Shown in pieces: positions 42,505 through 51,163 of a stretch of 64,000 nucleotides of DNA. The stretch spans positions 534,222 through 598,221 of the forward strand of contig NZ_SPQR01000001.1 of the NCBI RefSeq assembly GCF_004766055.1. Reading direction: 5' to 3'. The position numbers and the translations under genes are program-made. The stretch is from Desulfosporosinus sp. Sb-LF (lineage in GTDB: Bacteria; Bacillota; Desulfitobacteriia; Desulfitobacteriales; Desulfitobacteriaceae). Numbering within the stretch: the first letter of the stretch is position 1; the number at the start of each line of letters is the position of its first letter. Under the pieces are notes generated by a model. The model searched no databases and was not told the DNA's origin. It saw nothing but the letters and a program-made list of their open reading frames with translations.

Positions 42505-43785
42505 TCAAGATTTAAAGGTCAAGAACAGCAAAACACCGTTTAAAGTGATGATTAGGCTGACGACGCCTACTCCAATCCAGTTTGTTATTCGTCGATTGAC
42601 CATTTCACCCATAATATCTTTGCGTTTTGTAATCAAAAGAAGGGGAATTATCGCTGATGGAAGAGCGAAACTCAATACCACCTGGCTCAAAATTAGGATT
42701 GTCATGGGATTTACTCCGAGAGCTAGAAGGGCTAAGGCGGGAATGACAGTAATGATACGGCGAACATTTGGCGGAATATCAAGGCCGATGAACCCATTCA
42801 TCATGCATTCCCCTGCCATTGCACCCACGGCTGAGGAAGACAGCCCAGACGCAAGAAGTGCCAACCCAAAAGCTCCGCTAGAGAGGGATCCGAGTAGTGG
42901 AGACAAAGAACGGTGGGCTTCTTCTATCGTGTCAACAGGTAAGCCATTTGTGTAAAAAACAGAAGCGGAAACGATAACCATCGCAGCATTCACCAAAAAG
43001 GCAATATTCATAGCGATGATGATGTCAAGGCGTTCAAGTCGGAAATGTTTTTTATTCGCCACGAGATCATTCGCTGTTCGGCGACTTTTTACCAGATCAG
43101 AGTGAAGGTAGATCACATGGGGCATGACAGTTGCTCCGAGCATCCCAACGGCTATCAGTACGCTATTCGAACTTAGGCTGGGAATTAATGTATGATAAAC
43201 AACTTCGCCCCAAGCAGGCTTGGCATAAAAAATCTCTGTGAAATAGGAGAGGCCAATGACCGCAATCAATACAGTAATAACGCGTTCAACAACATGTTGC
43301 CCAAACCGTTGTAAATATACGATCAAGAAGGTAACGCCGATAGTCAATAACCCAGAGGAAAGTAGAGGAATACCAAACAACAGATAGAAACCGAGTGTCG
43401 CACCCAAGAATTCGGCCATGTAAGTTGCCATGGCAGCTAACAAGGTAATGATCCAAAGGAAGATATTTACCGGCCGACTAAAAACTCGACCACAATGAGT
43501 CGCGAGATCCGTGCCAGTGGCGATTCCGAGTTTTGCAGAAAGTGTTTGTAAGAAAATGGCCATAAGATTGCTCCACAGAATGACCCAGAGAAGTGTGTAA
43601 TTAAAGTTAGAACCTCCACTTATGTTTGTTGCAAAATTTCCGGGATCAATGTAGGCGACACTCACGATAAACGCCGGTCCTAGATATCTTGATAAGGCTT
43701 TGAGCTTATCTTGCCATGTTTCACGTATAAGCGGAATAGGTAAAGCAACATTGCGTGTAAGGATGGGGTTTACTCCTTCATTCAT
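42505..43785 (-). CDS. Nramp-family divalent metal transporter
   Basis: A 426-residue membrane protein with about eleven helices. The metal-binding helix 1 motif is DPGNFATNISGG and helix 6 has the GATVMPHVIYLHSDL motif (M-P-H), both intact, so Mn2+ or Fe2+ uptake with protons is expected. A transport signature GLALLASGLSSSAVGAMAGE follows. GGAGAG precedes the ATG. Monocistronic. MntH is the likely orthologue, but Desulfo-type genomes often have several Nramp paralogues. Confidence 0.9.
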   Translation of the reverse strand: MNEGVNPILTRNVALPIPLIRETWQDKLKALSRYLGPAFIVSVAYIDPGNFATNISGGSNFNYTLLWVILWSNLMAIFLQTLSAKLGIATGTDLATHCGRVFSRPVNIFLWIITLLAAMATYMAEFLGATLGFYLLFGIPLLSSGLLTIGVTFLIVYLQRFGQHVVERVITVLIAVIGLSYFTEIFYAKPAWGEVVYHTLIPSLSSNSVLIAVGMLGATVMPHVIYLHSDLVKSRRTANDLVANKKHFRLERLDIIIAMNIAFLVNAAMVIVSASVFYTNGLPVDTIEEAHRSLSPLLGSLSSGAFGLALLASGLSSSAVGAMAGECMMNGFIGLDIPPNVRRIITVIPALALLALGVNPMTILILSQVVLSFALPSAIIPLLLITKRKDIMGEMVNRRITNWIGVGVVSLIITLNGVLLFLTFKS

Positions 43786-44059
43786 TAGAGAACACTCTCC
43801 ATACTAAGGGTTTTTTCATACCCTGTCACACCACCTTTTCTTTCTATATTGACTGAAGTCCTATTTCTAGCGTATGGAATTGAGGGGGAAGGGGTGACAT
43901 ATTTTTTACAACTACCTTCCCATCGTATATAATGGAAGTATTAGCTATCAGACACTTCAATTAAGAAATGTCGTCAGTCATTTAAACGTTAATTTGGAGA
44001 ATATTTAGATATTGTCGCAAAAGCTTGGAGAAGATACAAAAATATAACGAAAGGAAAAG

Positions 44060-45418
44060 GTGAAAATCATCGAAGGTCTGTTCTGGAGTTTCTTTAAGGT
44101 TTTTATTGCCTTTTTATTGGTTGGAATAAACGGTTTTTTTGTGGCTGCTGAATTTTCGATGGTAAAAGTCCGCAAAACACGATTGGCAGAACTTGCGGAG
44201 AATGGTTCACGAAGAGCCCAAACAGCTCTCGAAGTCACATCAAAACTAGATGCATACCTTTCCGCTAGTCAGCTTGGTATTACCCTCGCTTCCCTGGGCT
44301 TAGGTTGGCTTGGAGAACCAGCGATCGCGACTTTGATCGAACCGTTGTTCTTAGGTGTGGGCGGTTGGGATCCAGTCTATACGGAGTCCATCGCTGTTGC
44401 GATAGCTTTTTTACTCATTTCATTCCTACACATCGTGATGGGAGAGCTTGTCCCTAAATCTTTGGCCATCCAAAAGGATGAGAGTACTGCACTGGCTACT
44501 GCTGGCTTCTTAAAAGGTTTTTACCGGGTATTCTATCCGGTAATTTGGGCACTTAATAACTTGGCCAATCTTGTGTTGCGTATATGGAAAATTAAACCGG
44601 CCAATGAAGCTGATTTAGTGCATAGTGAAGAAGAATTGCGCATGTTGGTCGATGCCAGTCAGAAATATGGCTATCTGGATAAAATGGAAGGAAAACTCCT
44701 GGACAACGTGTTCGAGTTTTCAGACCGTATTGCGAGTGAAGTGATGATTCCTCGCCAAGATATGGTGTGTATCTTTGTTCAGGATACGTTTGAGGAGATT
44801 CTCGATATTGTGAACAAATATGGGCATACGCGTTACCTGTTGTGCGATGATGATAAAGACCATGTTCTCGGCTTAGTTCACATGCGAGACATCTTTCGGC
44901 TCAAGGAACAGTCGGACGTAAAAGATATCACTCAAATTAAGCGGGATGTCCTCGTCGTTCCTGAAGGAATGCCAATTTCACATCTAGTACAGAAGATGCG
45001 GAGTCAGCGAACCCATATGGCTATTATCGTAGACGAATTTGGGGGATCGGCGGGGCTTGTCACGATTGAAGACATGCTGGAAGAATTGGTCGGGGAAATC
45101 TATGATGAATTTGAGTTGGAACAGCCATCTATTCAGAAATTGGCTGAAAATGAGTATTTGCTTAACGGCCGGGTTTTGATGGAAGAAGTTTCAGAACTCC
45201 TTGACATTCAACTTGAAGAAGAAACGGTCTCTACCATTGGAGGCTATGTTTTTTCCCGTCTCGGTCGTAAGCCTGTCAAAGGGGATACAATCTATTTTGA
45301 TGGATTCCATTTTGAAGTGATGGAGGTCAACGGGTTTAGAATTACCAAAGTGAAGGTTATGAGAAAGCCACCCGAAAGTAAAGCCGGCGAAGCGGCCAAT
45401 GTTCATGAAGCGGTTTAA
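44060..45418 (+). CDS. CNNM/CorC-type membrane protein (hemolysin family, CBS domains)
   Basis: A 452-residue protein: DUF21/CNNM membrane domain (residues ~10-200), with NGFFVAAEFSMVKVRKTRL and the helical gate SASQLGITLASLGLGWLGEPA; a CBS pair (~215-345) with MIPRQDMVCI and THMAIIVDEFGGSAGLVTIEDMLEELVGEIYDEF; and the C-terminal CorC/HlyC domain from about 355. Such proteins export or regulate Mg2+. The GTG start follows AAAGGAAAAG. Monocistronic. Confidence 0.92.
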   Translation: MKIIEGLFWSFFKVFIAFLLVGINGFFVAAEFSMVKVRKTRLAELAENGSRRAQTALEVTSKLDAYLSASQLGITLASLGLGWLGEPAIATLIEPLFLGVGGWDPVYTESIAVAIAFLLISFLHIVMGELVPKSLAIQKDESTALATAGFLKGFYRVFYPVIWALNNLANLVLRIWKIKPANEADLVHSEEELRMLVDASQKYGYLDKMEGKLLDNVFEFSDRIASEVMIPRQDMVCIFVQDTFEEILDIVNKYGHTRYLLCDDDKDHVLGLVHMRDIFRLKEQSDVKDITQIKRDVLVVPEGMPISHLVQKMRSQRTHMAIIVDEFGGSAGLVTIEDMLEELVGEIYDEFELEQPSIQKLAENEYLLNGRVLMEEVSELLDIQLEEETVSTIGGYVFSRLGRKPVKGDTIYFDGFHFEVMEVNGFRITKVKVMRKPPESKAGEAANVHEAV

Positions 45419-45481
45419 TCCGCGGGGGGTCTACCTCTACCGAAGCAGAGCATAGAGGTCCTAACTGATAAAAAGTGGGAA

Positions 45482-45523
45482 GAAAGCCCAAGACGGCGTT
45501 AAACGTAGTCGTTAAGGGCTTTC
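45482..45523. terminator. Hairpin between convergent genes
   Basis: GAAAGCCC (45482-45489) pairs with GGGCTTTC (45516-45523) across a 26-nt interior that can form a second short stem. Likely terminator for asnB on the minus strand or the CNNM gene on the plus strand. Confidence 0.5.
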
Positions 45524-45576
45524 ATGGTTCGGGGTTCATTTTGCAATCAGGTCATTTGGGTACATAAATCGTTCGC

Positions 45577-47466
45577 TTAACGAATCATTACTTTGTTTCC
45601 CACTAACCAATAGTTGACTTGAATAAGATAGGCAAAAAGCTGTGGAATATCCATTAACTGTCCGAACCAGGGACGACCTGAAGGCATGGTATCTGAAAGC
45701 TTCATGAGATCTCGAAGGGCAGGGAGGTTGAGGAAGGGAAGAATCGGCGAAGACGGGTCTTCGAGGATCTGACTGAGCCAGGTGCGAACGGCAGAAAGAT
45801 AACTAGGGTGATGAGTTTTTGGATAGGGGCTTTTGCGACGCCATAGCACATCGTCTGGCAAGATGCCAGTGAGGGCATGTCGCAGAAGTCCTTTTTCTCT
45901 ACCTTCAAGTGCTTTCATCTCCCAAGGGATATTCCAGGCATATTCGACTAAACGATGGTCACAGAAGGGAACTCGGACCTCAAGTCCGGTAGCCATAGTC
46001 ATTCGATCTTTACGATCGAGTAGAGTTGGCATGAAACGGGTTAAAGTTAAGTAGGTAATCTCGCGGATTCGGGTTTCACGTTGCAGATCTCCCTGAATGG
46101 TTCTACTGTCTTGGTGAGAAATGGAGGAAGACCCTGGTAGCTTGGAGATTTCTGCTAAAGCTTCTTCATAGCGTCTTGACAAATAGTCATGGGGCTGAAG
46201 GCGTGCAATAAGTTCAGGCGAAAGAATCTGTAAACGGTTTTCAACATGCAAAGCCCAAGGAAAGGTTTGCGCGTTGAGGGCATCTGGACGATGAAACCAA
46301 GGGTATCCGCCAAACACTTCGTCGGCGCATTCTCCAGACAAACCAACTGTTACTTTGTTCTTGATAGCGCGTGAGAAGAGTAGCAATGAGGCATCGACGT
46401 CGGCCATTCCAGGAAGGTCGCGAGCAAGCGTGGCCGCTTTTAAAGTTTCAACGAGTTGGGGAGTATCAAAAGCAAAGTTGGAGTGTTGGGTTTTGAAAGT
46501 TTGGGACATTCGTTCAATCCATGGACCGTCTGCATCAGGTTGAAAATCATTTGTATGAAAATATTTATCATTCTCAACATAATCTACAGAAAAAGTCGGA
46601 AGGGGTCCTTTTCCATTCTGGTTAAGGAATTCAGAAGCGATTGCTGTAATAGCACTCGAATCTAGACCTCCGGAGAGCAGAGTTCCGATCGGTACATCAG
46701 AGACCAATTGCCGTTTGACAGTATCCAGAAATAAGTCTCGTATCTTAGCAGTTGTCGTTTCTAAATCATCTTCATGGACGTTGTAAGGTAGGGCCCAATA
46801 CCTTGTAATCTTCAGCCCATTTGCTGAATAGGTAAGAACATGCCCCGGTTTTAATTCGGAGATTCCGTCGTAAACTCCCATTCCTGGAGTACGTGCTGGT
46901 CCGACGAGGAAGACCTCAGCTAATCCTTCCCTACCAACAATGGGGGAAATATCCGGGTGTTGTAATATGGCTTTGAGTTCTGAAGCAAAGATAATTGAAC
47001 CTGACTGTTCACTGTAGAAGAGGGGCTTAACTCCCAGGCGATCACGCCCAACAAACAGTTGCTGCTCTTTACTATCCCAGATTCCAAAGGCGAAAATTCC
47101 GTTTAAACGCTCTATGCAGGAGGGGCCCCATTCTAAGTAAGAGAGAAGTACTACTTCAGTATCAGAATGCCCTTCAAACCGGTATCCGAGACTCAAAAGT
47201 TCTTGGCGGATCTCGGGCGTATTATAGAGTTCACCATTATAAATCAGGGTATAAGTATGTTCACCTCGCTGGCGAATCATGGGCTGACGGCCCCCTTCGG
47301 GGTCAACAACAACCAGGCGTCGGTGCCCGAATGCAGCACGGGGGGAAATCCAGTACCCTTCTGCATCCGGACCCCGGGGTATAAGTGTTTGAGTCATTTG
47401 GATGAGAACATCCTTTTGAAGAGTTAGATCATGTCCCCAATCTACAAAACCTACAATTCCACACAT
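45577..47466 (-). CDS. asnB: Asparagine synthetase (glutamine-hydrolysing)
   Basis: A 629-residue cytoplasmic enzyme. The glutaminase domain begins with the catalytic Cys2 (MCGIVGFVDWG) and contains RGPDAEGYW, YNGELYN and SDTEV. The synthetase domain has the pyrophosphate loop LLSGGLDSSAITA, SGECADEVFGGYPW and MATGLEVRVPFCDH. It makes Asn from Asp, ATP and Gln. Length fits AsnB/AsnO types of Bacillus. GGAGGAATTAAC precedes the ATG. Single gene. Confidence 0.95.
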   Translation of the reverse strand: MCGIVGFVDWGHDLTLQKDVLIQMTQTLIPRGPDAEGYWISPRAAFGHRRLVVVDPEGGRQPMIRQRGEHTYTLIYNGELYNTPEIRQELLSLGYRFEGHSDTEVVLLSYLEWGPSCIERLNGIFAFGIWDSKEQQLFVGRDRLGVKPLFYSEQSGSIIFASELKAILQHPDISPIVGREGLAEVFLVGPARTPGMGVYDGISELKPGHVLTYSANGLKITRYWALPYNVHEDDLETTTAKIRDLFLDTVKRQLVSDVPIGTLLSGGLDSSAITAIASEFLNQNGKGPLPTFSVDYVENDKYFHTNDFQPDADGPWIERMSQTFKTQHSNFAFDTPQLVETLKAATLARDLPGMADVDASLLLFSRAIKNKVTVGLSGECADEVFGGYPWFHRPDALNAQTFPWALHVENRLQILSPELIARLQPHDYLSRRYEEALAEISKLPGSSSISHQDSRTIQGDLQRETRIREITYLTLTRFMPTLLDRKDRMTMATGLEVRVPFCDHRLVEYAWNIPWEMKALEGREKGLLRHALTGILPDDVLWRRKSPYPKTHHPSYLSAVRTWLSQILEDPSSPILPFLNLPALRDLMKLSDTMPSGRPWFGQLMDIPQLFAYLIQVNYWLVGNKVMIR

Positions 47467-47643
47467 GTTAATTCCTCCTCTAGTCGGTAAAGATAACCAT
47501 TATCAATTAGATTTAATACACTCTATTCCCTTGTAGTTAAAAGTGTTCATGTTTTTCCCTAAGTTTTCTCCGCATTCGGAAGGGATTCCGAACGTTAATG
47601 AAGAAAATTAATAACCATACCTTGATTTTAAGGGAGGGATACC

Positions 47644-49068
47644 ATGAATAATATTCAATATGACCCTGAACTGATTTTGAATGGATTCACAGAAGAAGTT
47701 TTAAAGGATTTAGCGAGAAAATTAAAACGAAAAATAAAAGCAACAAAAAACGAAAATATTCAGGAGATTTTGTCCCCTCCAAGAGGAAAACCTGAGGGTA
47801 AGGTTAAGGTTTGGCAAGAAATCAATCGGAATTTAAGAAAAGAATTAGAAGCCCTCTCAGAGGAAACATCGATGATGTTTTCTTCAGGTAATGTACCTCT
47901 AAAAGAACAATTTAAGGTAGGATACATGTTTACGCTGAGCTCAGACCCACAGATTAAAGCAATAGGAGAAAAATTATATTGTCAAGCTGCAGAGAGCAAA
48001 GATCAAGAGAGAGAGGAAAAAGAAGAAGCTATGGCAGCAATAGCCTTGGACTCTATGAAAGCTAGAGAAGAAGCCGATGAAATGCTAGAAGCCAGAGAAG
48101 AAGCCGATGAAACAATAGAAGTTAAAGAAGAAGCCGATAAAATGCTAGAAGCTAAAGAAGAAGCAGACGAAACGATAGAAGATAAAGAAGAAGCAGACGA
48201 AACGATAGAAGCTAAAGAAGAAGCAGACGAAACGATAGAGGCAAAAGAAGAAGCAGACGAAACGATAGAGGCAAAAGAAGAAGCAGACGAAACGATAGGG
48301 GCTATAGAGGAAGCAAACGAAATGATAGAAGCTAGACAAAGTAACGAAACGTTGGAAACTGGAGAAATGATGCAAGCAAGAGAAGTAAAAGTCATCATTG
48401 ATAGGGCCTACGAACCTTCCATATTGAGGATGCCCTCCGGAGAAAAGGAAACTCAAGAAACCGAAGAACTCCACAAGAGGATTAGGACTTTAGAAAATAA
48501 GTTGAGAAAAGCCAATATGGACGGGCTCAGAGTCAAGGGACAGTTAGAAAAACTTAAAACAGACATGGTAGCGCTGAAATCTCAGTGGATTAGAGAAAAG
48601 GAAGAGGCAGGAAAATATCGTAATAGGGTGAGAGAACTTGAAGAGGAACGGGAAGATAAAGAAAAAGAGCTAGAATTACTGAGCCAGAAACTAGAACAGA
48701 AAAAGCCCCTGGCTCAACAAAAAGTAATGGAACAATCACCGCGAAGAGAACTACAAAAAGTTAAGGATGAACCATGTGCTGACATCGATCTTACAATATA
48801 CCAGGGGCGAAAAGCTTTGATTTTTGCTGAACGTGACAATGAAATAGATAGTAGGCTCATTGCCTTGGGTATCATTCCAATTTGGGCTATGGAAATTGAT
48901 TGGAATCGTCCACGACGGAGAATGTCGACGTGTGAACTTGTCCTCTATAAAATGAATGACGAGAAGCTTAAGAAAATTGATGAGATTAGGGATATTGCTA
49001 AGTACTGGAACATCCCGTGCAGTGAACTCTTGAATATCAGTGGGAGGACCGTCCATGATCAGAGATAG
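47644..49068 (+). CDS. Coiled-coil/charged-helix protein of a McrBC-like cassette, with a C-terminal Rossmann-like domain
   Basis: A 474-residue protein, first gene of a three-gene cassette. Residues 1-125 are helical and basic/acidic. Residues ~140-238 consist of nine 10-residue repeats of the type EAKEEADETI plus a degenerate tenth. A second long coiled coil runs from about 265 to 365 (LHKRIRTLENKLRK onward). The last ~90 residues are globular: ALIFAERD, then RLIALGIIPIWAMEI, CELVLYKMN and AKYWNIPCSELL; the alternating beta/alpha pattern is reminiscent of DUF2325, a suggestion only. GGGAGGGATACC precedes the ATG. Its end overlaps the ATPase start by 14 nt, so they are co-translated. Likely a sensor or scaffold for the nuclease complex. 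Confidence 0.8.
   Translation: MNNIQYDPELILNGFTEEVLKDLARKLKRKIKATKNENIQEILSPPRGKPEGKVKVWQEINRNLRKELEALSEETSMMFSSGNVPLKEQFKVGYMFTLSSDPQIKAIGEKLYCQAAESKDQEREEKEEAMAAIALDSMKAREEADEMLEAREEADETIEVKEEADKMLEAKEEADETIEDKEEADETIEAKEEADETIEAKEEADETIEAKEEADETIGAIEEANEMIEARQSNETLETGEMMQAREVKVIIDRAYEPSILRMPSGEKETQETEELHKRIRTLENKLRKANMDGLRVKGQLEKLKTDMVALKSQWIREKEEAGKYRNRVRELEEEREDKEKELELLSQKLEQKKPLAQQKVMEQSPRRELQKVKDEPCADIDLTIYQGRKALIFAERDNEIDSRLIALGIIPIWAMEIDWNRPRRRMSTCELVLYKMNDEKLKKIDEIRDIAKYWNIPCSELLNISGRTVHDQR
48061..48357 (+). repeat. In-frame 30-bp tandem repeats
   Basis: Nine consecutive 30-bp units (48061-48330) and a partial 27-bp tenth unit (48331-48357). Units four to eight differ by only one to four bases, pointing to recent expansion; the outer ones are more diverged. 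Each unit encodes ten residues, so copy-number change keeps the reading frame. Confidence 0.95.
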
Positions 49069-51163
49069 TAGGATCTGGAATTCAATCATAACTGGAAAAC
49101 CAGTCATCGAAAGTATCGATGTGGATATAAACTCGCAGTCTTTACGGTTACAGGTGGATATGATTTCCATTTTGCCAGATAGTCTACACAAGGCTTTAGA
49201 TGGACGTCGCCAAATTACGATTTGGGGTAAAGATTTAATGTTGGCCGGATTTCCGGATGAACTTGTGACAACCTCTCATTTTAGACAGTTCGAGATTAAT
49301 GAGAACAGAAAATCACGGGCGAGGGAATTCTTTAAAAGTCGGCTCCTTTCTTTTACGGTAGAAGCTGTCAAGAAGGACACTCAAAGAGTATATTTTAACG
49401 GAAAAAATGTTGCTTTTCACGATACACCGATTACCTTTAATCCCTATACTTCGCAATTTACACCAATACCGATTATTGCAAGAGACGTACCAGCGGAGCG
49501 AGTTCAAAAGATTCTTTATGAGAAACTCCCTTCCATTGATTTTCTATCTTATCAATACCCAGAAGATCCCCCTTTAATTATAGGCTATCAGAATCATTTT
49601 TTTGGATGTAAATCCGGTTGGCTGGGAGAACTTAGGCAACACTGGCGTATTTATGTTGCTGAAGGGGAAGAAGTGACTTGTGTCCCAGCTGAAATTCCTG
49701 AAAGTAAAATTTTAAGGCGGGGAAACTTGGCGTTTCTGCTTGATGAGGATTTAAATGAAATCAGTAATCATTTGTTGTTTGGTGAACCTTTTCCAGCCAA
49801 TGAGTTTATTAAACGGTTTAGCACATCAACTCAGGCATTCGTAATCTCAACAAGTCAGTCCTCATTTGAAAAATTCCCGGAAATTAAAACTGTGCCAAAA
49901 GTTAAGATGCCAGAGGTTCATTCTATGGTGAGAGATGCAATGACGCGACCTTCTGAAGTGCTTGAAGCTGGGATGCAGGATTTTGAGGTGCAGGAGGGCG
50001 TGGATAGTCGAGAGCAAACGTTTATCAATGACTTGAATCAAGTAGCTTTGTCGAATCAACTTGTGTATGACATGGAGGACCTTGTGAATTTTCATATAGC
50101 TATTAAAACAGGCGCCTTAGTGGTTTTAGCAGGAATGTCTGGAGTCGGGAAATCCCAGTTAGTCATTAACTATGCCCGTGCTTTAGGACTCTCAGGTGTG
50201 GATGAAGCTGGTGAAGAACGCAAACAATTCTTATTTATACCGGTTCGCCCGCACTGGAATGATGATGCTGACTTGATTGGTTTCTACGATGCGATTCACA
50301 AAATTTATCGTCCAGCGGAAACGGGTCTTGTTGATTTGCTCATTGAAGCGGCTAAAGAAGATAATAAAGACAAGCTCTATCTTATCTGTTTTGATGAGAT
50401 GAACCTTGCACGGGTCGAACATTACTTTAGCCAATTTCTCAGCATTTTGGAGCTTTCGGAAGATCGATATCTAACATTATATAGTGAAAAACTCGCACCA
50501 GAGGTGTATAACCGGCACGAGTATTCGCCGAGGGTTCCCATCGGAAACAATGTGTTTTTTATTGGCACGGTTAACATCGATGAATCTTCGTTTCAATTTA
50601 GTGATAAAGTTCTCGACCGGGCGAATGTCATTAGTCTCAAAATATATGAATCATTGCGCGCTTGGAAAGCGATGTTCGAAGAAAGATCATTAGGAAAACC
50701 GTCTGAAGAACGAACTCAACTTTCGCCTGTGCCTGGAAATGTATTTGCTTCATGGTGTAATAATTCACCAAGTGAGATCGGTTTGTCGGATGCGGAAATC
50801 GATTTTCTAGATGAATTGAACTCAGTTCTTCGCAAAATTGACAAAGATCGGGTTGTAGGGTATCGAATTATTCGCCAAATTGGTTCTTATTTAAAAAATA
50901 TCCCATCTAGTAAGGATGGGCAAGGTCTCCTGGATCGTGGTAAAGCATTTGATCTTCAATTAGTGCAACGGATCATGACGAAATTCAAGGGACCAGAATC
51001 GGATTTAGAACCCCTCTTTGGTAAATATTCCGAGCGAGAGCAGGCATACAGTCCAATTCTTCAGTTATTTGAAAAACACCGTGCGGTTTCGACATTCAGC
51101 TATTCCCGAGCTGTCTGCCATAAAAAGGCGAAGGAGCTTTTAGATCATGGCTACGCGTCTTGA
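49055..51163 (+). CDS. McrB-like AAA+ ATPase/GTPase
   Basis: About 702 residues from the ATG at 49055 (GGGAGGACC upstream; GTG 49040 overlaps that site). The N-terminal ~330 residues hold no domain I can name and probably sense DNA or a partner. The AAA+ module has Walker A GMSGVGKS at about residue 360, RPHWNDDADLIGFYDA, Walker B LYLICFDEMNLARVEHYFSQF and the sensor segment GTVNIDESSFQFSDKVLDRAN. The last resembles McrB, where the M-N-T-A-D-R motif gives GTP preference; here it reads V-N-I-D-E-S, so nucleotide choice is uncertain. The downstream McrC-like gene overlaps by 17 nt. Ring-forming motor of a restriction-type complex is inferred. Confidence 0.85.
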   Translation: MIRDSRIWNSIITGKPVIESIDVDINSQSLRLQVDMISILPDSLHKALDGRRQITIWGKDLMLAGFPDELVTTSHFRQFEINENRKSRAREFFKSRLLSFTVEAVKKDTQRVYFNGKNVAFHDTPITFNPYTSQFTPIPIIARDVPAERVQKILYEKLPSIDFLSYQYPEDPPLIIGYQNHFFGCKSGWLGELRQHWRIYVAEGEEVTCVPAEIPESKILRRGNLAFLLDEDLNEISNHLLFGEPFPANEFIKRFSTSTQAFVISTSQSSFEKFPEIKTVPKVKMPEVHSMVRDAMTRPSEVLEAGMQDFEVQEGVDSREQTFINDLNQVALSNQLVYDMEDLVNFHIAIKTGALVVLAGMSGVGKSQLVINYARALGLSGVDEAGEERKQFLFIPVRPHWNDDADLIGFYDAIHKIYRPAETGLVDLLIEAAKEDNKDKLYLICFDEMNLARVEHYFSQFLSILELSEDRYLTLYSEKLAPEVYNRHEYSPRVPIGNNVFFIGTVNIDESSFQFSDKVLDRANVISLKIYESLRAWKAMFEERSLGKPSEERTQLSPVPGNVFASWCNNSPSEIGLSDAEIDFLDELNSVLRKIDKDRVVGYRIIRQIGSYLKNIPSSKDGQGLLDRGKAFDLQLVQRIMTKFKGPESDLEPLFGKYSEREQAYSPILQLFEKHRAVSTFSYSRAVCHKKAKELLDHGYAS

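Noticed and set aside
48061..48357. CRISPR-like array
   Set aside because: Units are contiguous 30-bp repeats without spacers, in frame inside a gene; there are no cas genes.
48003..48474. Ser-rich and Phe-rich minus-strand frames opposite the repeat array
   Set aside because: They arise because the 30-bp repeat lacks stops on the other strand; low-complexity translation, no start signals.
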